Shown here in pieces: positions 18,908 through 31,447 of a DNA stretch of 64,000 nucleotides. Within the stretch, counting starts at the first letter, position 1. Every line of letters begins with the position of its first letter. The DNA is from Hysterangium stoloniferum (taxonomy: Eukaryota; Basidiomycota; Agaricomycetes; Hysterangiales; Hysterangiaceae). A model generated the notes under the pieces. The model was not told the origin of the DNA and searched no databases. It worked only from the letters and a program-made list of their open reading frames with translations. The DNA is taken from contig WHVD01000235.1 in NCBI GenBank assembly GCA_015178975.1, positions 1 to 64,000 of the forward strand. The letters are read 5' to 3'. A program made the position numbers and the translations under genes.

Positions 18908-20212
18908 GAGTGCAGATATGGTGTCAGGAACCGGAAAACCCGCCAGCCTCCGGGCCCCCGGACCCTGTCCTACATGTTCCCGACCCTCTATATTGTATAG
19001 TTACAACTGGAGTTCCCACCAGAGCCCACATGTCAACTTGTTTATGCCTGACTCTCTGTACGCATCCCACCTGTCTGCACCTAACCCTCTTTGTCTCATA
19101 CACCAGTCCTCAGACTCCACTGGACTCCGGACTCCACCCTACATACACCTGACACTCTGTGTCTTATGTACCAGTCACCAGACTCCAACTGGACTCCCAG
19201 AACCCCTCTAACAGAGCATAGAACCCTGCTCCTGTTATGATCTGTCTCTGCGTCTCACACACCAGTCATTGGAAAACCCATCAGACTCCACCAGACCTCC
19301 TGCACATCAAACCTGTCTATACCCGACACTATCTTGTGCACCAAGTCACCGGACTCTGACCGGACTTCCGGAACCCCTCTAACTGAGCCCCACTCCAGTT
19401 ATGGTTAAATGACCTGTCATAATTCGTTCTCTGCTCCCATTCCATTCCATCCCTAATTCCCAGTTTAGTATTTACTTGTTTCATTTTATGTTTAATAGTT
19501 CTGCCTCTCATTAATACCAGATTTGGTATTATTACATTTCACAGTCTATATATGTAAGTCTGCTATTTTCATGTACTTAGAATCCAGTTTCAATCTCGAA
19601 CAAGTTTTCCCCCGAACAAGTTTGGCCCTTGAACAGTCTCTAGTCCTCTTGTCTGTCTGCACGCTCGATTCCCAGAACTCCCACAGGAACTCCGGAATCT
19701 ATATCTTCCTGTATGCATTCTGTCAGCTCGAAATATGGACACCCGAATGAGTGTACGAGGGTGCAACCTACAGTATAAGCTGAAGCCAAGTCCATCTCAG
19801 CCCGTACCAACCTTTCTGGTAATTATTCTGATACCACCTTCCCTTGTACTAATAATCCCCGGAAACTCCTCCGGACTTATTGCCCAGGGACTCCGTGGGA
19901 CAATCCCCGGAAGCAAGTGTGTGTTCGGAATAACTTACTGGAAACCTCCATGGGACTATCCGTGGAGCTTTGTTTGTGAACTTAACATATGGTCAGGGAA
20001 TGAACCACTTGTTGGCTGCCCCACATTCAGCCCTGAAGGTGATACACTTGCTGTGTCTGGCTCTATACCTACATACAATAAGATGCAAAGTATGAGTATA
20101 AAGCCCATTTAAAGCTTTTCATATTACTAACATTTAGACAGGTCACACTTCCAGGAAGTAAAGAATTAATCTTATGGCCCAGTTACAGTATATGGGATCT
20201 GGTCAGCGACAG
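18908..20212 (+). pseudogene. WD40-repeat gene fragment, interrupted by a solo LTR
   Basis: A splice-acceptor-like TTCCTACAG ends at 18907. The reading VQIW stops at 18921, where the LTR sits, and resumes after the second TSD at 19993 with SGNEPLVGC...FSPEGDTLAVSG, the pattern of a WD40 blade. After a probable intron, SGSKELILW...SIWDLVSD (about 20150-20205) looks like the next blade. A further blade-like piece (VALCSQEGVVRIWKPYE) lies at 33770-33832, beyond the large Ty3 element, so one gene may have been split twice. Frames are poorly kept and the product is unknown. Confidence 0.4.
18922..19987 (+). mobile_element. Solo LTR (1066 bp), TSD TATGG
   Basis: It begins TGTCAGGAACCGG, ends GAACTTAACA, and is flanked by TATGG at 18917-18921 and 19988-19992. 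It shares CAAATGACCTGTCA-like, TCTATATA promoter-like and ATAAGCTGAAGCCAAGTCC blocks with the LTRs at 37713-38552 and 54061-54922. Internal near-repeats CACCAGTC...CAGACTCCACTGGACTCC occur three times. Confidence 0.8.
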
Positions 20213-21134
20213 GTAACATGGTCCTATTCAGGATGCCACCTTTTGACATGAACAAACCAAAATCCATTCAGAGACGTGTGGTCAAGGTAGTTATATAGAC
20301 TACATCTATATTTTATGCAGTATGATGGCAATAACTATGCAGTGTACAGCATTGTCATTGCTAATTAGACGACCTTGGAGCATGGGTCTTCTAATGGGAA
20401 TCCAACATCCTATAGGTACGAGTCTCTTCATGCATGATGAAAAGAGGGTTACCAATCAAAATAAACCCCAAAGATTCAAATGGAAGAGAAACAGACCACA
20501 CATGCTTAAGTTTGTAGTCATAGAAGGAAGGAGCATGAACAAGCTGGCATTGATAGTGAGCCCCTTGATTATAACTGATATAAATATGTATAGTTGATCC
20601 TGATATTGAAGGATGTCCAAGGCAATGAGGATGTCAGACATAGGCTTACCTTCACAAATACTCATATTCAATCTCAGTAGACTGGATGTGCAATTGAAAA
20701 TCAATCCTTCATTCAATGTTAACAGCACACCTATAATTAATTCATTAACAAATCTATAGTGACATTCCCATTTGGTATGAACTGCAAGATGTGAAGTTTT
20801 CACTGAATGGAAAGACACTCACAGTCAACTATCTAGACAACATTAGTCAACTTTTCACATCTTTCACTTTTGAAGTGAACTGGTGATGAAACGGCCTCCA
20901 CAAATTTGGTCTATCAAGAGAGATAGCAATGAAAAGATATCCTTGACTTTGTTAAGGCAATTACTCACACAAAGTGCTTTGACAATGTTTAGAGGAAGGC
21001 TGAGTTGGCTGACCAATGGCCACTTCCTCCTCATGGTGACTATTGGTGGGTATTCAATTCCCCCATGATATCAATGGCCTCAAACTAAATCCCAGAAACA
21101 GTAGGGGAATTATATTTCTGGTGGCGAGACAGAC
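20213..21134. other. Diverged sequence without a recognised gene
   Basis: Short plus-strand readings such as IWYELQDVKFSLNGKTLTVNYL (about 20755-20850) look protein-like but frames break often and no family is recognised. This may be the continuation of the broken WD40 locus before the Ty3 insertion at 21135. Confidence 0.4.
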
Positions 21135-21779
21135 TGTGAAGAGTCGATAGATTCTGACTGCTCGATATATGAAGAATAGTGTTTATTCAACTACTATTAG
21201 TAAGTATTGACTGTTCAGTACAATACAGTGGGTTACTAGACTGATAGTACTAGTAGAGAGACACACTACATGTCACAAGAGCAACTGTACAGTTGCTTGT
21301 GATGACTAGAACAAGAGAATAGAAGAGTTGACCTTTGCGGTACAACTCGCAGCTAGAAGTAAGAGAGATAATCAGCAAAAGACTGAATATCTAGGGTAGA
21401 GAGATAACAGCACAAGTCGACTACAGTGTCGATGAGTGCAAAGACTTGAGAGTGGGACTCGACCTTTGTGGTTCAAGTCCAAAGACTATTAGTATGTGAG
21501 AAGACACTACCTTTATAGGTAACTGAGATGTTACCCTTGACACCTCTCACTATTTGACGTCTGGGTTGTTACGAGGTGGTGTCTGCTGGGTAAAAAGTGT
21601 CTTTTCTTCTGGTGCTGAGTGCGCCCACAGGTATACACAAAGCTTTGAACTAAGAAATAAAGGTACGCTCGAAAAGTATAAGGAATTAAAGAAAGGAAAC
21701 AATACTAGATAATAATGCAGTATAATATGTCTAATATTTAACAGCTTGATCATGATATACAGTATGCATACCCTTCACA
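21135..21779 (-). repeat. 3' LTR of Ty3 element 21135-33681 (645 bp)
   Basis: On the plus strand it begins TGTGAAGAGTCG and ends CCCTTCACA. It is preceded by the TSD CAGAC and followed by the polypurine tract complement. Bases 21290-21779 align with the truncated right LTR. Confidence 0.85.
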
Positions 21780-23960
21780 GTGCCCCCCAGTTTGAAGGGA
21801 TGTGCTATACAAGGTGCTGAAGAGCATTTGGGATGCCACCCCAAGCTTCCTGTGAGGATCCCCCAAGGTCCAAAATGAAGTTTCCCCATCGTTCCCTTTT
21901 CACTCTGAAGGATTCAGCTATTCTCACCCGAGCTAAATTACTAGAGTCCCTGTGCAAGGAGTCAGCCCAGTGTCTGTAGGCCTTCTCTCTGCAGCGAATG
22001 ACTGCATGGACACTAACTGGTGGAGTGGAAATCCACACGAGAAGAGGAGCATTAGGAAGGGGAGACGAAGATGCAGGTAGTGGGGCAGGAACATGTGGCT
22101 GTGTAGTGGTCTCTGTGGGAGGCGTCAAGGTGAGGGCCTCGAGTAAATCTACAAGGCCAGCAATAGAGAGAACACTCGCTGAGTCTGGGGGCAGATGGTG
22201 TGGTTCCACTATGATGTGCCGGAACATAGAGAGTTTAATCTCCCGAGCTGCTCACGCAAAGTTCTCCCCCTCCGCAGGATCCTTGAAGGAGAGATAGAAG
22301 TCCTCCATAATCTCAGATGATGAAGCAAGACTGCGACAACCCTTAAGGCTCCCTTGAAGGAGCGGTTGCTGGAGTACTGGCACCAGCTGTGATAACACCC
22401 TTCCAATGGGAAACTGTTCGGAAGGGTAGTTGACAGCTACTCACATCCAGAAAGTGGTGCAGATGGGCTCGGTTGGAGGAAGCGAGTTGTCAGGGATGGG
22501 AATAGGGGATCGCTCTTGGAGAGGGGTGGTAGCCTTCTGTATCTCCTGTGCCTTTCCGCTCGTTGGGGGAACAATGACGTCCAGTGTAAGAGGGTCCAAG
22601 TCGACATCCATTTGCTCCTGTGGATAGTCATGGATAGGACTACCTAGGGACATGCAGTATGAATATGGAGAGTCGGGAGGGATAGCCGGTGATGGTGGAA
22701 GTGGGGTAGGCACCAGTATAGCCTTGGGGGAAGGGGGCAGACGAGGTGCTAGAATCAGGGCTGAGGGAGTGTATGCTGGGTGGAGGATGGGAGGGGGCCT
22801 TGAAGCTGGTGATGGCAGAAGTGGGGTAGTACCAGTATAGCCTTGGGGGAAGGGGGTAGACGAGGTGCTAGAATTGGGGCCGAGGGAGTGTGTGCTGGGT
22901 GGAGGATGGGAGGGGGCCTCGAAGTTGGTGCAGGGGGTGGGACTGGAGTCAGGGAAGGTTCGCGTTCCTGTGACGGTTGACTAGGATGACAACCCCTCCA
23001 TACCTTGGATGATGGTTTCTGCATTTGTCACTGATTGGGGTCGCTGGTCACAAAGTGAACTTTCGAGGGGAGGAGGAACCCTTCATGACAATCCTCTCCC
23101 AGATATCGAATGCTATACGCATCATTCCTACCCTCGTCTTGCTCCTCATCCTCATCTGAGGAAAAATCAATTGGTCCCCTACGATATCCTTTTTCTCGTT
23201 GGGGCAGTGCTTGACCGTCCCCTCGAGTAAGGGTTATCTGTCACAGCTTAATACGCCAAAGCAATTCCCAGTCATAGAAGATGGTGCCCTCCTTTTCCTT
23301 CCAGGTCTTGGTTCCCGTCGTTCTAATGCAAGGGATCCCACCCTCGCTATCATCTGTCTCTGCAAAGTCGGCCCATTTCTCTCCCAGGGGGAGGAAGGAT
23401 CGGCACAGAGGTTCTGTCTCTGAATTGTACTCGGTCCTCACACTGCTGTCACTTGGAGGGGACTCCCTCTCTTGCTCCCCTTGCCTCCTGCCGACTCCTA
23501 TACTCAGTGTGTCTTTCTCTTTTGCAGGTGAGCCGCCTTGCATTATGTTCTTCTATAAATGTTTCCTGCCGCCGCATCGTAGCAGCGACTTCCTCTGATG
23601 ATGGTCTGAAGGAGTGCCCTAAAGGCTTACTCCAGTCAGTACTGCTGTTTCCCCTGGCTCAGCACCAAAGGGGAAGGTTGGCAGGGGAGTTGGTCCTAGG
23701 GTGGGGTACCCACTGCTCTCGACATTGTCTGTACGAGGCATGCAGGTAATGAATGCCCCACCAGTCGTGGACGTACTAGCTACCAGGGCCTGTGGGACCT
23801 TTTGAACTTAGGGAGAACTTGCTTGTTTTGTTGGAATGGGAGCATCATAGTGTGGCAAGGTGGTGGAGTTGAAAGTGGGGGAAGAACTGCAGATAGGTGA
23901 AGGATGTGGTATGAAAGATAAAGAAAATTTATGCGAATTTACGGGTACTTTGTTTATATA
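21780..23960 (-). other. Extra 3' region of the Ty3 element with Pro/Ser-rich reading frames
   Basis: Between the chromodomain and the 3' LTR lie minus-strand frames at 23241-23543, 22755-23024, 22441-22713 and 21805-22227. They are Pro/Ser-rich, then more structured at the end (HAVIRCREKAYRHWADSLHRD). They look like one decayed additional ORF following pol. I do not recognise it. Additional ORFs downstream of pol are known in some Ty3 lineages. Confidence 0.4.
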
Positions 23961-25555
23961 CAGTGACCCAAAAAAGCATCTGGATGTTTGGTGAAATTGG
24001 AAAGATAGGTTTACAGCTCCAGAAATAAAATAGATAAAATTCTGAATACATCAGAGGTAAGAGGTATACATCTGACCTACATGATGACATAGGCATGATA
24101 TCATAGCTTTCCTTATCAGGAAAGTAGGAAATTAATAATGGACATGGTGCATCCGGACACTTTTTTTGCTCTTGTAATTAATTACTAGTTTTTACCAGTT
24201 TCAGTATTTAGTGTACCCCCCCTTGGCCTTTAGTACTGCAGCAACCTTTCTAGGCATGCTCTTGATCAATTCAAGGCATTTCTCCTTTGGAATACCCTCC
24301 CATTCCACCTCCACTCTCTCCCAGAGCTCCAATATGCTCTTGGATGCCTCAGGGTATGTTCCAAGCCTTCTCTTCAACTCCCACCATAAGTGTTCTATTG
24401 GATTCAGGTCTGGAGACTGTGCCGGCCGGTCTAAAACCTCCACCTGATGATCCTTGAACCAATCCTTGGCCAACTTGCAAGTGTGTTTAGGGTCATTGTC
24501 CTGCTGGAAGACAAACCTTTCCCTGTCCATCCCACAATACTCCACTGTTTTGAAGATATAGTCCTCCAATATGTCCTTGTACATCTCCCCATCCATCCTC
24601 CCATCTATCTTGCACATGTACCCCACACCATGTGCTGTCATACATCCCCAAATCATTAGACTCCCCCCTCCAAATTTGATAGTTCCATTGATATGCTGCT
24701 GAGTGAGTGCAGAACCTGGTCTTTTCCATGCCCACAACCTCCCATCAGAGCCCAAACGATTTATTTTGGTCTCATCTGAGAAGATAACCCTAAACCAGTC
24801 CTCCTCAGTCCAATGCTGGTACTTGATAGCAAACTCATATTGAGCCTTGATGTGTCGACAGGCAAGAAGAGGTCTTTTGGCCTTCACCACAGCCTTCAAA
24901 TTCTCTTTCTTCAATGCATTTCTAATTGTCTGTGTGCAGACATTGAGGGAGAGGTGGGACTTGGCTTGGGAGGCATTATCAACCTGTCCAGAGGTGATAG
25001 AACAAGCCAGGTGGTGATGATCCCTGGGGGAGAGTTTGGGAGGACAACCTCTGGAAGGTGTTGGAAGTGGACCAGGGAGTTGGCAGCAAATTTCTGATAC
25101 TGTAGAGTGCCCAATATGAAGTTTAGAAGCAATTGTTCTGCAGGAGTGACCCTCCTGGAGAAGAGAAATGACAGAGAGCCTTGTTTCAGTAGAGTGCTTC
25201 TTCATCATGTGGTGGGGGGGTGAATTGAGGCAAAGGTTCATGTAAATGTGTTATTTAAACATGTGGTCACATGACATTGTTGAACCTAACCAGAAATTCC
25301 CACAGTTATATGAACCTTAGTTGAGTTTCATGTATCAGTTGACAGAGAAAAAAAAATGTCCGGATGCACCATGTCTATTGTTCATTTCCCACTTCCCTGA
25401 TAAGGAAAGCTATGATGTCATGCTTATGTTATCATGTAGGTCAGATGTATACCTCTTACCTCTGATTTATTCAGAATTTTATCTATTTTATTTCTGGAGC
25501 TGCAAACCCATCTTTCCAATTTCACCAAACATCCGGATGCTTTTTTGGGTCACTG
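23961..25555 (-). mobile_element. Intact Tc1-type DNA transposon (1595 bp), TSD TA
   Basis: It starts CAGTGACCC and ends GGGTCACTG, with TA on each side (23959-23960, 25556-25557). The terminal inverted repeats are about 208 bp (23961-24168 and 25348-25555) with few mismatches. Each repeat carries an outer site (AAAAGCATCYGGATG) and an inverted inner copy (GCATCCGGACA) at its far end. The single transposase ORF is uninterrupted, so the copy may be active. It is nested in the dead Ty3 element's 3' region. Confidence 0.93.
24201..25241 (-). CDS. Tc1/mariner-family transposase (DD34E)
   Basis: The 346-aa intact ORF is a Tc1 transposase that would excise and reinsert its element at TA. The N-terminal part (about 17-110) has helix-turn-helix features (SLLQEGHSCRTIASKLHIGHSTVSEI). 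The catalytic triad is D156 (IFSDETKI), D248 (FQQDNDPKHT) and E283 (SPDLNPIEHLWWELK), with exactly 34 residues between D248 and E283. Length matches Tc1 family members of about 340 aa. Translation could start at the first ATG (25241) or at a Met 11-12 codons later. The stop lies 33 bp inside the left inverted repeat edge. Confidence 0.95.
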   Translation of the reverse strand: MNLCLNSPPHHMMKKHSTETRLSVISLLQEGHSCRTIASKLHIGHSTVSEICCQLPGPLPTPSRGCPPKLSPRDHHHLACSITSGQVDNASQAKSHLSLNVCTQTIRNALKKENLKAVVKAKRPLLACRHIKAQYEFAIKYQHWTEEDWFRVIFSDETKINRLGSDGRLWAWKRPGSALTQQHINGTIKFGGGSLMIWGCMTAHGVGYMCKIDGRMDGEMYKDILEDYIFKTVEYCGMDRERFVFQQDNDPKHTCKLAKDWFKDHQVEVLDRPAQSPDLNPIEHLWWELKRRLGTYPEASKSILELWERVEVEWEGIPKEKCLELIKSMPRKVAAVLKAKGGYTKY

Positions 25556-25801
25556 TATATTGAATTGAAACTCTGCTTGGCTGGACATTGAACGAGATTC
25601 ATTAATTGTGGCTGGGTTTTGGGTAAATGTGTCTGCCGCCAATGAATAATCGTCCCCACCGATCGGAAGGAGAGAAAAAATGAAAGAGAATAAAAACTCC
25701 ATGAAATGGTTCACTGAACAACTGAGATGTTTCTGAAAGGGAGTTACGAAAGAAATGGAATGAAAGATAGAATAGATGGCTCCTCGATCGCATATATTCC
25801 A

Positions 25802-27563
25802 TTAGATTTTGAACAGCGCCTTGTATGCCCTCAGAAGTGCCGGAGCATTTCTGAGATTAGCACCGTTTAACCACGAATCCTCTTCAGGTCCATAACCTTT
25901 CCAGCGCACCCTAAATAGCAGACGGTTTTGCTGTTTTTGATGTCCAACAATAGCTTCGACCTCATATTCTTCATGATCTGGTTTCAACTCTCTTAGGTTC
26001 TTGAGTTGGGGTCTTGGACCGAGGTTGGGAGGAGAGGGTTGGTATTTCTGTAGATGGTCCTGGTTAATGACTGGATGCATCAGATACTCTGGGGGAATCT
26101 TAAGCCTAAATACTTGAGGGTTCAGTTTCTCCAGGACCTCAAATGGTCCAATCCGTCTTTGTATTAGTTTCTTCCCAGTTCCCTTGACTTCCACCAGTTC
26201 GAGGGAGTGGGGGTTCACCAATACGAGGTCTCCCTCAGAGATGTCTTCTACAGGTCTTTGCTTCTTGTTATACGCTCATGCTTGAATTTCTTGGGCTCGA
26301 GTGATTGAATCCCATGCCATCTGTCGATGATTTTCCAGTTCAAGAATCCATTGATCGGCCATAGGGCTGTCTGATAGTTCTCTAGGGACTAGGGGTTTGT
26401 CACCTCCTAGAACTTGAGACATTCCTCTTGGAAGGTATCCCATTAATAGGAAGGCCGGAGCGTAGTTCGTGGAACTGTGAACAGTTGAGTTATACGTGTG
26501 GACAACCACCTCAATCCATTGGGACCAGCTCTCCCTAGCGGAAGCACAATAGGCTCGAAGCATCTATTCTATGGTCTCATTCATATTCTCCATTTGTCCA
26601 TCCATCTGGGGATGGTGAGCTGAAGATACCGCGAGGGTGGTACCATAAATCTTATAGACTTCCCACCAGAACCTGCAGGTCTATCTCTTGTCCCGATCAC
26701 AGATTATTCGAGAGAGCAGTCCAAATGGGCTGGCTACCTGTTTGACAAATATTCATGCAAATCCTTCTGCTGTAAGGTTCAAGAAGGTAGGTATTGAAAT
26801 AGCGAAACGAGTCAATTTATGAACGGCAACAAAGACTGCGGAATACAAATCCTTTCCTGAGTCGGGTAGTCCAGTGATCAGGTCCATAGAAACTACTTCG
26901 AAAGGCCTAAAAGGTACTGTATGTCAGCAGGTCTGAGGGCTCCTTGACGAGTGGTGCGATCAACCTTGGTCTTTTGGCAGATGTTGCAGGTACGTGTGTA
27001 CGACATGCAATCTTGCAGCATTTTTGGCCAAAAGAACTGGTATTTCATTAGCTTGAACAACTGCTGACCTCCAGCGTGTGCTCCCTCAAAAGGGTTATCA
27101 TGTACCAACTTTAAGATAGAGTTAGTCATGGTACCGGGTACACAGACTCGACTTTTCCAGTCTGAGTCATGAAAGTACAGGAGTCTGTTTGCTCCCACAA
27201 AGTAGTGAGAAGGAGTAACAACCACATTGGGTGAAGGGGTATCTAGGGCATAGAGATTCCTGAAAACAGGATCTTTCGAGTAACCCTCTAGAAATTTCTT
27301 TATGTATCCCTCCTCAATACTGATTAGCAATTGAGGTGATGCAATGCAAAGTCAGACTCGTCTTCCTGATTGTCCCTTACTGCATTATGAGAATCCCATT
27401 CTGACTGTCGGACCTTTTGAGTCGCTCCAAAAGGTTCCATAGAATCGTATATGATAGAGAAGACTGCCTTCTTTGCAGGTTCGTCCTTCCATAGATTTTC
27501 CTCAGTACTCTTGTCCAGAGAGGTCGAGGTGATAGCTTGCAAGTCATCTCTAACAGGGCTCAT
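25802..27563 (-). pseudogene. Ty3 integrase with chromodomain (element 21135-33681)
   Basis: From 27330 downward, the HHCC zinc domain is visible (NPFEGAHAGG...CNICQKTK), then core pieces (26563-26276, YNSTVHSSTNYAPAFLLMG). The GPFEV-type linker and a chromodomain (LLFRVRWKGYGPEEDSW) end at 25802. The catalytic core between about 26890 and 26570 contains several stops. The chromodomain places the element with chromoviruses. Confidence 0.85.
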
Positions 27564-27608
27564 GAAGGCCAGTACTCAAGGGAGTCTGGACAGTGGGTCC
27601 ACGTTGGC

Positions 27609-29314
27609 TCAGTGTAGAATCTCGAGACCTGGAAATGCAGCGTATATTGCCCCCCATGCGGCTAGTCGACGATTAGTGTTCTCGTACGATCTAGCCCATT
27701 GCAGAGCTGCATGGTCTGTAATGAGCAGAACATGTTCACCTTCAATGAAGGGTTGGAAGTGAGCTAGTCCTTCCTTTGCTGCTAACGCTTCCCATTCAGT
27801 AGTGGAATAGTTACATTCAGCACTTTTCAGAGTGTGACTCCAATATGCAATGACTCGTTCAATGGTAACTTCAGTCTCCTCAAAAGTGGGTCCCCATGAG
27901 TCTGACCACTCAATCTCAGGCTGCTTGGTTTTATACCGATGAATGAAGGATGGCACATCCTGCGCGTGGTCGAAAGCCAACTTGGCTTGGGCATAGATTT
28001 TAGTGTCCATTAAGTCTCCTAAAGCCATCTTCTGAACTTGTTAGAGACAACAGCCTAGGGAAAAATCTGAAGCGTCCATATACAGCCGATAGGGCATCCC
28101 ACTAGCTGGATGTCCCAGCACCAGTGCTGATCCTAGTGTGGCTTTAACATCCTCGTAAGCTCTGACATGTTCAGTGGTCCACATCCAGGGTGTTCCCTTC
28201 CTTAGGAGTGAGAATAAAGGGGACACCATCCATGAATAGAATGGTATATATGCTGAAAAGTAAAGGACCATCCCAAGGAACCGTTGCAATTCAGAAACCT
28301 TAGTGGGTGGGGCCAGTTCCAATATAGCATGAACTTTCTCTTGGTGGGTCGAGAAACCCAACTGGATACTTTATGACCCAACAACAAGATCAAATTATAT
28401 CCAATAAAACATTTCTTGGGAGAGAGAGTGATGCCGGCCAAAGCAATAGCACCAAGCACCTGATTTAGGTGGAGCAGATGATCATCCCAATTCTTAGAGA
28501 ATATTACTATGTCGTTGATGTAAACCAGACAAAAAATCCATAGGTAGGGTGCTAAAACTGTTTGCATAATGCATTGAAATGTGGAGGGGCCGTTTCTGAG
28601 CCCGAACGGCATCCTTTTAAATTGCCACAGCCCTCTGTGAGATCTGAAGGCTGTTTTGGGCTTATCATCCTCCAACATTTCTAATTGAGTAAACCCAGCT
28701 AACACATCAAAAGAAGAGAGGACGTTTGACCCCGACAGCGCTTGCATGATCTCCGATTGACATGGTAAAGGGAATTCGTCTGGGACAGTGAGATGATTGA
28801 GTTTTCAGTAGTCAATGACCACCCGTGGTTTACCATTATGATATACTATGAAAGCCAGTACCCCCCAGGGACTTTTAGATGGCTCGATGACACCCTGTTT
28901 GAACCAGGTATCCATTTGCTCATCTATAACTCTCCTATTAGCAGGGGAAGAGGGGAACATAGGCATGGAGATGGGCTGGGCACCCTCTTTCAAGGGGATA
29001 GGGACTCTGCATTCCACTTGCCCTAACCATCCGTCGACTCCGAAAGCCTTAATGTTCTCAGTCAAAACTGATCTGAGATGTGGCAGAACTTTCATTGGTA
29101 TATCTGGTCCCAAATTGACTAGCTTGTGGAGATCCTCTGAGGCCAGTTTCTCATTATCAGCCACCGCAGCTGTCTTAGGACTGGGCAGTTCGAAATCGTC
29201 CGCAATCTCTGGTTCAACAGGTAGCTTAGGCCTTTCTGAGGTGAATTGACGGTCCTCCTCAAGTTGAGAGAGACTTTCGATAAGGTGTGCAATCTTGGTC
29301 GTGCCAGCTGCCAT
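27609..29314 (-). pseudogene. Ty3 reverse transcriptase and RNase H (element 21135-33681)
   Basis: Reading downward: the RT N-terminus (KQGVIEPSKSPWG...KPRVVIDY), the palm (SSFDVLAGFTQ, FKRMPFGLRNGPSTFQ), the active-site box LVYINDIVIF, the connection, then RNase H (NYSTTEWEALAAKEGL...LLITDHAALQW). The expected Y-x-D-D is Y-I-N-D here, so one catalytic Asp is lost. Frames change at about 28800, 28360-28200 and 28035. Confidence 0.9.
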
Positions 29315-29389
29315 TAAACCCCTCTCCTCAAGTGACCTGGGCTTGTGAGCCCAACGAGCGGGGTTGTGAATTATCCCGATTGTCTCCCC

Positions 29390-31114
29390 TCATTGGATAA
29401 TCTTAGGGGTTAATGACGGGTTGGCCAAGGGTACTGACACGCTATTCCTTGAAATTGCCATGATTGGGGTGGCTAATATGGAACCATCCTCATTTTGCAA
29501 TATGATTCCTTTGACAATCCACTCCTCACCCATTAGGTCTTCAACAAAAATAGGCACTAGTCTGGCTGACTCCAGATCAATGGTGCAGTCTTCCAAGGCT
29601 CGTGCAACTCTTTCAGTATGCACACCTTGATCGGGAAGAGAGGTGAGTTTGGGTTGCTCCTTCTGATGCTTCCCGAAAGGGGCCTTGTTGATGGTGAAGG
29701 TCAAAGGTTGAGATTCCTTAGAAGAACTGGCTGGAATAAAACCATGTCGTCCCGGGAGAATAAGCCTAGATCCCAACAGCTGATCTCTTAGGGTACCAAT
29801 TTCTTAGTTAACATGGAAATCTTCTCCTAAGAGAATTGGCACCATCATTCCTCTAATGACATAAGTTTCCACCGCGAACTTCAGTAAAATTCCACTGTCA
29901 TCCTCCAGGTAAATAGGAATATTAACATATCCGATGACCTTGGCATTACCCGTGAGCTGGATTAGACAAAGCTTGAGTCCCTGTTTCAACTTGTACTGGC
30001 CCTGCAGCCCCTTGTAGAATTCCTCTGATATGAGAGAAAGACCTGCTCCCGTGTCCATTCTGACTTTAATGTGTTCGGGTGAATCAGGAGTTCCTACATG
30101 ACCAAAAACATGGAGTGCTGTGACTCCTATGCTAGAGTAACCACTGGGGGGGTCCTGTTTTCGATAAAGGATCGTAATATCCTCCTTCATCAGTCGACTG
30201 GGATGAGGGTACTGGATTCTAGGTCTCCTACTTTCCTTGCGCAGGGACAGGCTTACATTCCTGCGCTCACTTCGACAAGGAATATGTTTCGAGGAGGAAT
30301 CCAATGCCAGATCACTGTCGCTGTCCTCTGAATCTGAGTCATTGTACGGTAGTAAGTCAGGGGGGTTTCCAGCATCAAATGGGAATGTGTCAACTTCAGC
30401 TCCAGGTGAACAGAGTGAGTCCGAGTTGATTTGTTTGTGATAATCCTGAGTCTGACAGTGGTTCTTGGTGAGGCCCTCAAGGTCCTGCCAGTGTGCACTC
30501 AACCGATCTCCCTTTTCGAAGAAATCTGCAGTGAGTATGGATACATAGACCTCAGACGGAAGGGCTTCATCAGGCGTTCGATTTTCCTCCCTTACTAGAT
30601 CATTTCTGAACCAAGGTGCATAAATGGAAACAATAGTCAATTCGTCATCAGAACTATTTACTTGTCCTTGTATAGATAGTCCATGGACCGCTTCATATAA
30701 CCTTTGCTCCTCAGTTTCCTCCGACATATCCTGTGCAGAGCATTTGTTGATAGAGATGTAATGAGACATTTTGCCAGCATGAGGGCAATCTATCTTGAAA
30801 TGCTCCAGACTTCCACATATCCAACATTCCTTAGTGGGTTTGACTGAGCTCTTCTTGTTGCTCCTCTCAAAGAACATTTTTCCGTGACACTTTCCCTGTA
30901 TCAGGTTAGCGGTGTCTGGGATGATCCTTCTCGTTGAGGCTCTCTCATTAGTCTCACTGACGAGAATGTGGTTAGGTGAAGAGAGGTAATCCAATTCCTG
31001 ACCTTCCGATAACATGACGCGTGGTTTCTGGAACCGGTAACATTCCCGGTGCATTTGGACCCAAGCATTGATCAGAGCTTTTTGCAGGTTATTAGCATAA
31101 GTCTGCAAACTCAT
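29390..31114 (-). pseudogene. Ty3 gag C-terminus and protease (element 21135-33681)
   Basis: ORF 31114-29804 (436 codons) carries a CCHC zinc knuckle (CWICGSLEHFKIDC) near residue 95, a long acidic linker, and an aspartic protease near residue 350 (MDTGAGLSLIS, later ILLGEDF). ORF 29776-29390 continues toward the reverse transcriptase after a stop. The knuckle binds the RNA genome and the protease cleaves the polyprotein. Confidence 0.85.
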
Positions 31115-31447
31115 GATGTCATCAATGGGTTGCCCTTGAAGAAGGTAAAGCCTTTCCGTGGGCAGCGTGAGAATGGGTCTGCATGTTTCATCCCCTCTGT
31201 CTTGGTGGAACCCGTACAGGAAATGATAGAGTTTAACTCTCTGCTGGATGTAGTGGATGGGTGTCTCACGATTGTGACCGGCTTGTCAAAATTTCATGGC
31301 TTCCCATTCTAAGACCAAGGATTTACGCCAGCGAGTTCCAAGCAATCCTTCCACAATGCCCCAAAGAAACAACCCATGAGATTGACTGAATTCAGTATGA
31401 TGCTCACAGTCTAGGGTGCTCCACCAGACCTTAGCATTGCCCGTGAG

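Noticed and set aside
22430..23749. Plus-strand Ser/Gly-rich ORFs opposite the Ty3 3' region
   Set aside because: They are antisense shadows of the Pro/Ser-rich minus-strand frames in the same element.
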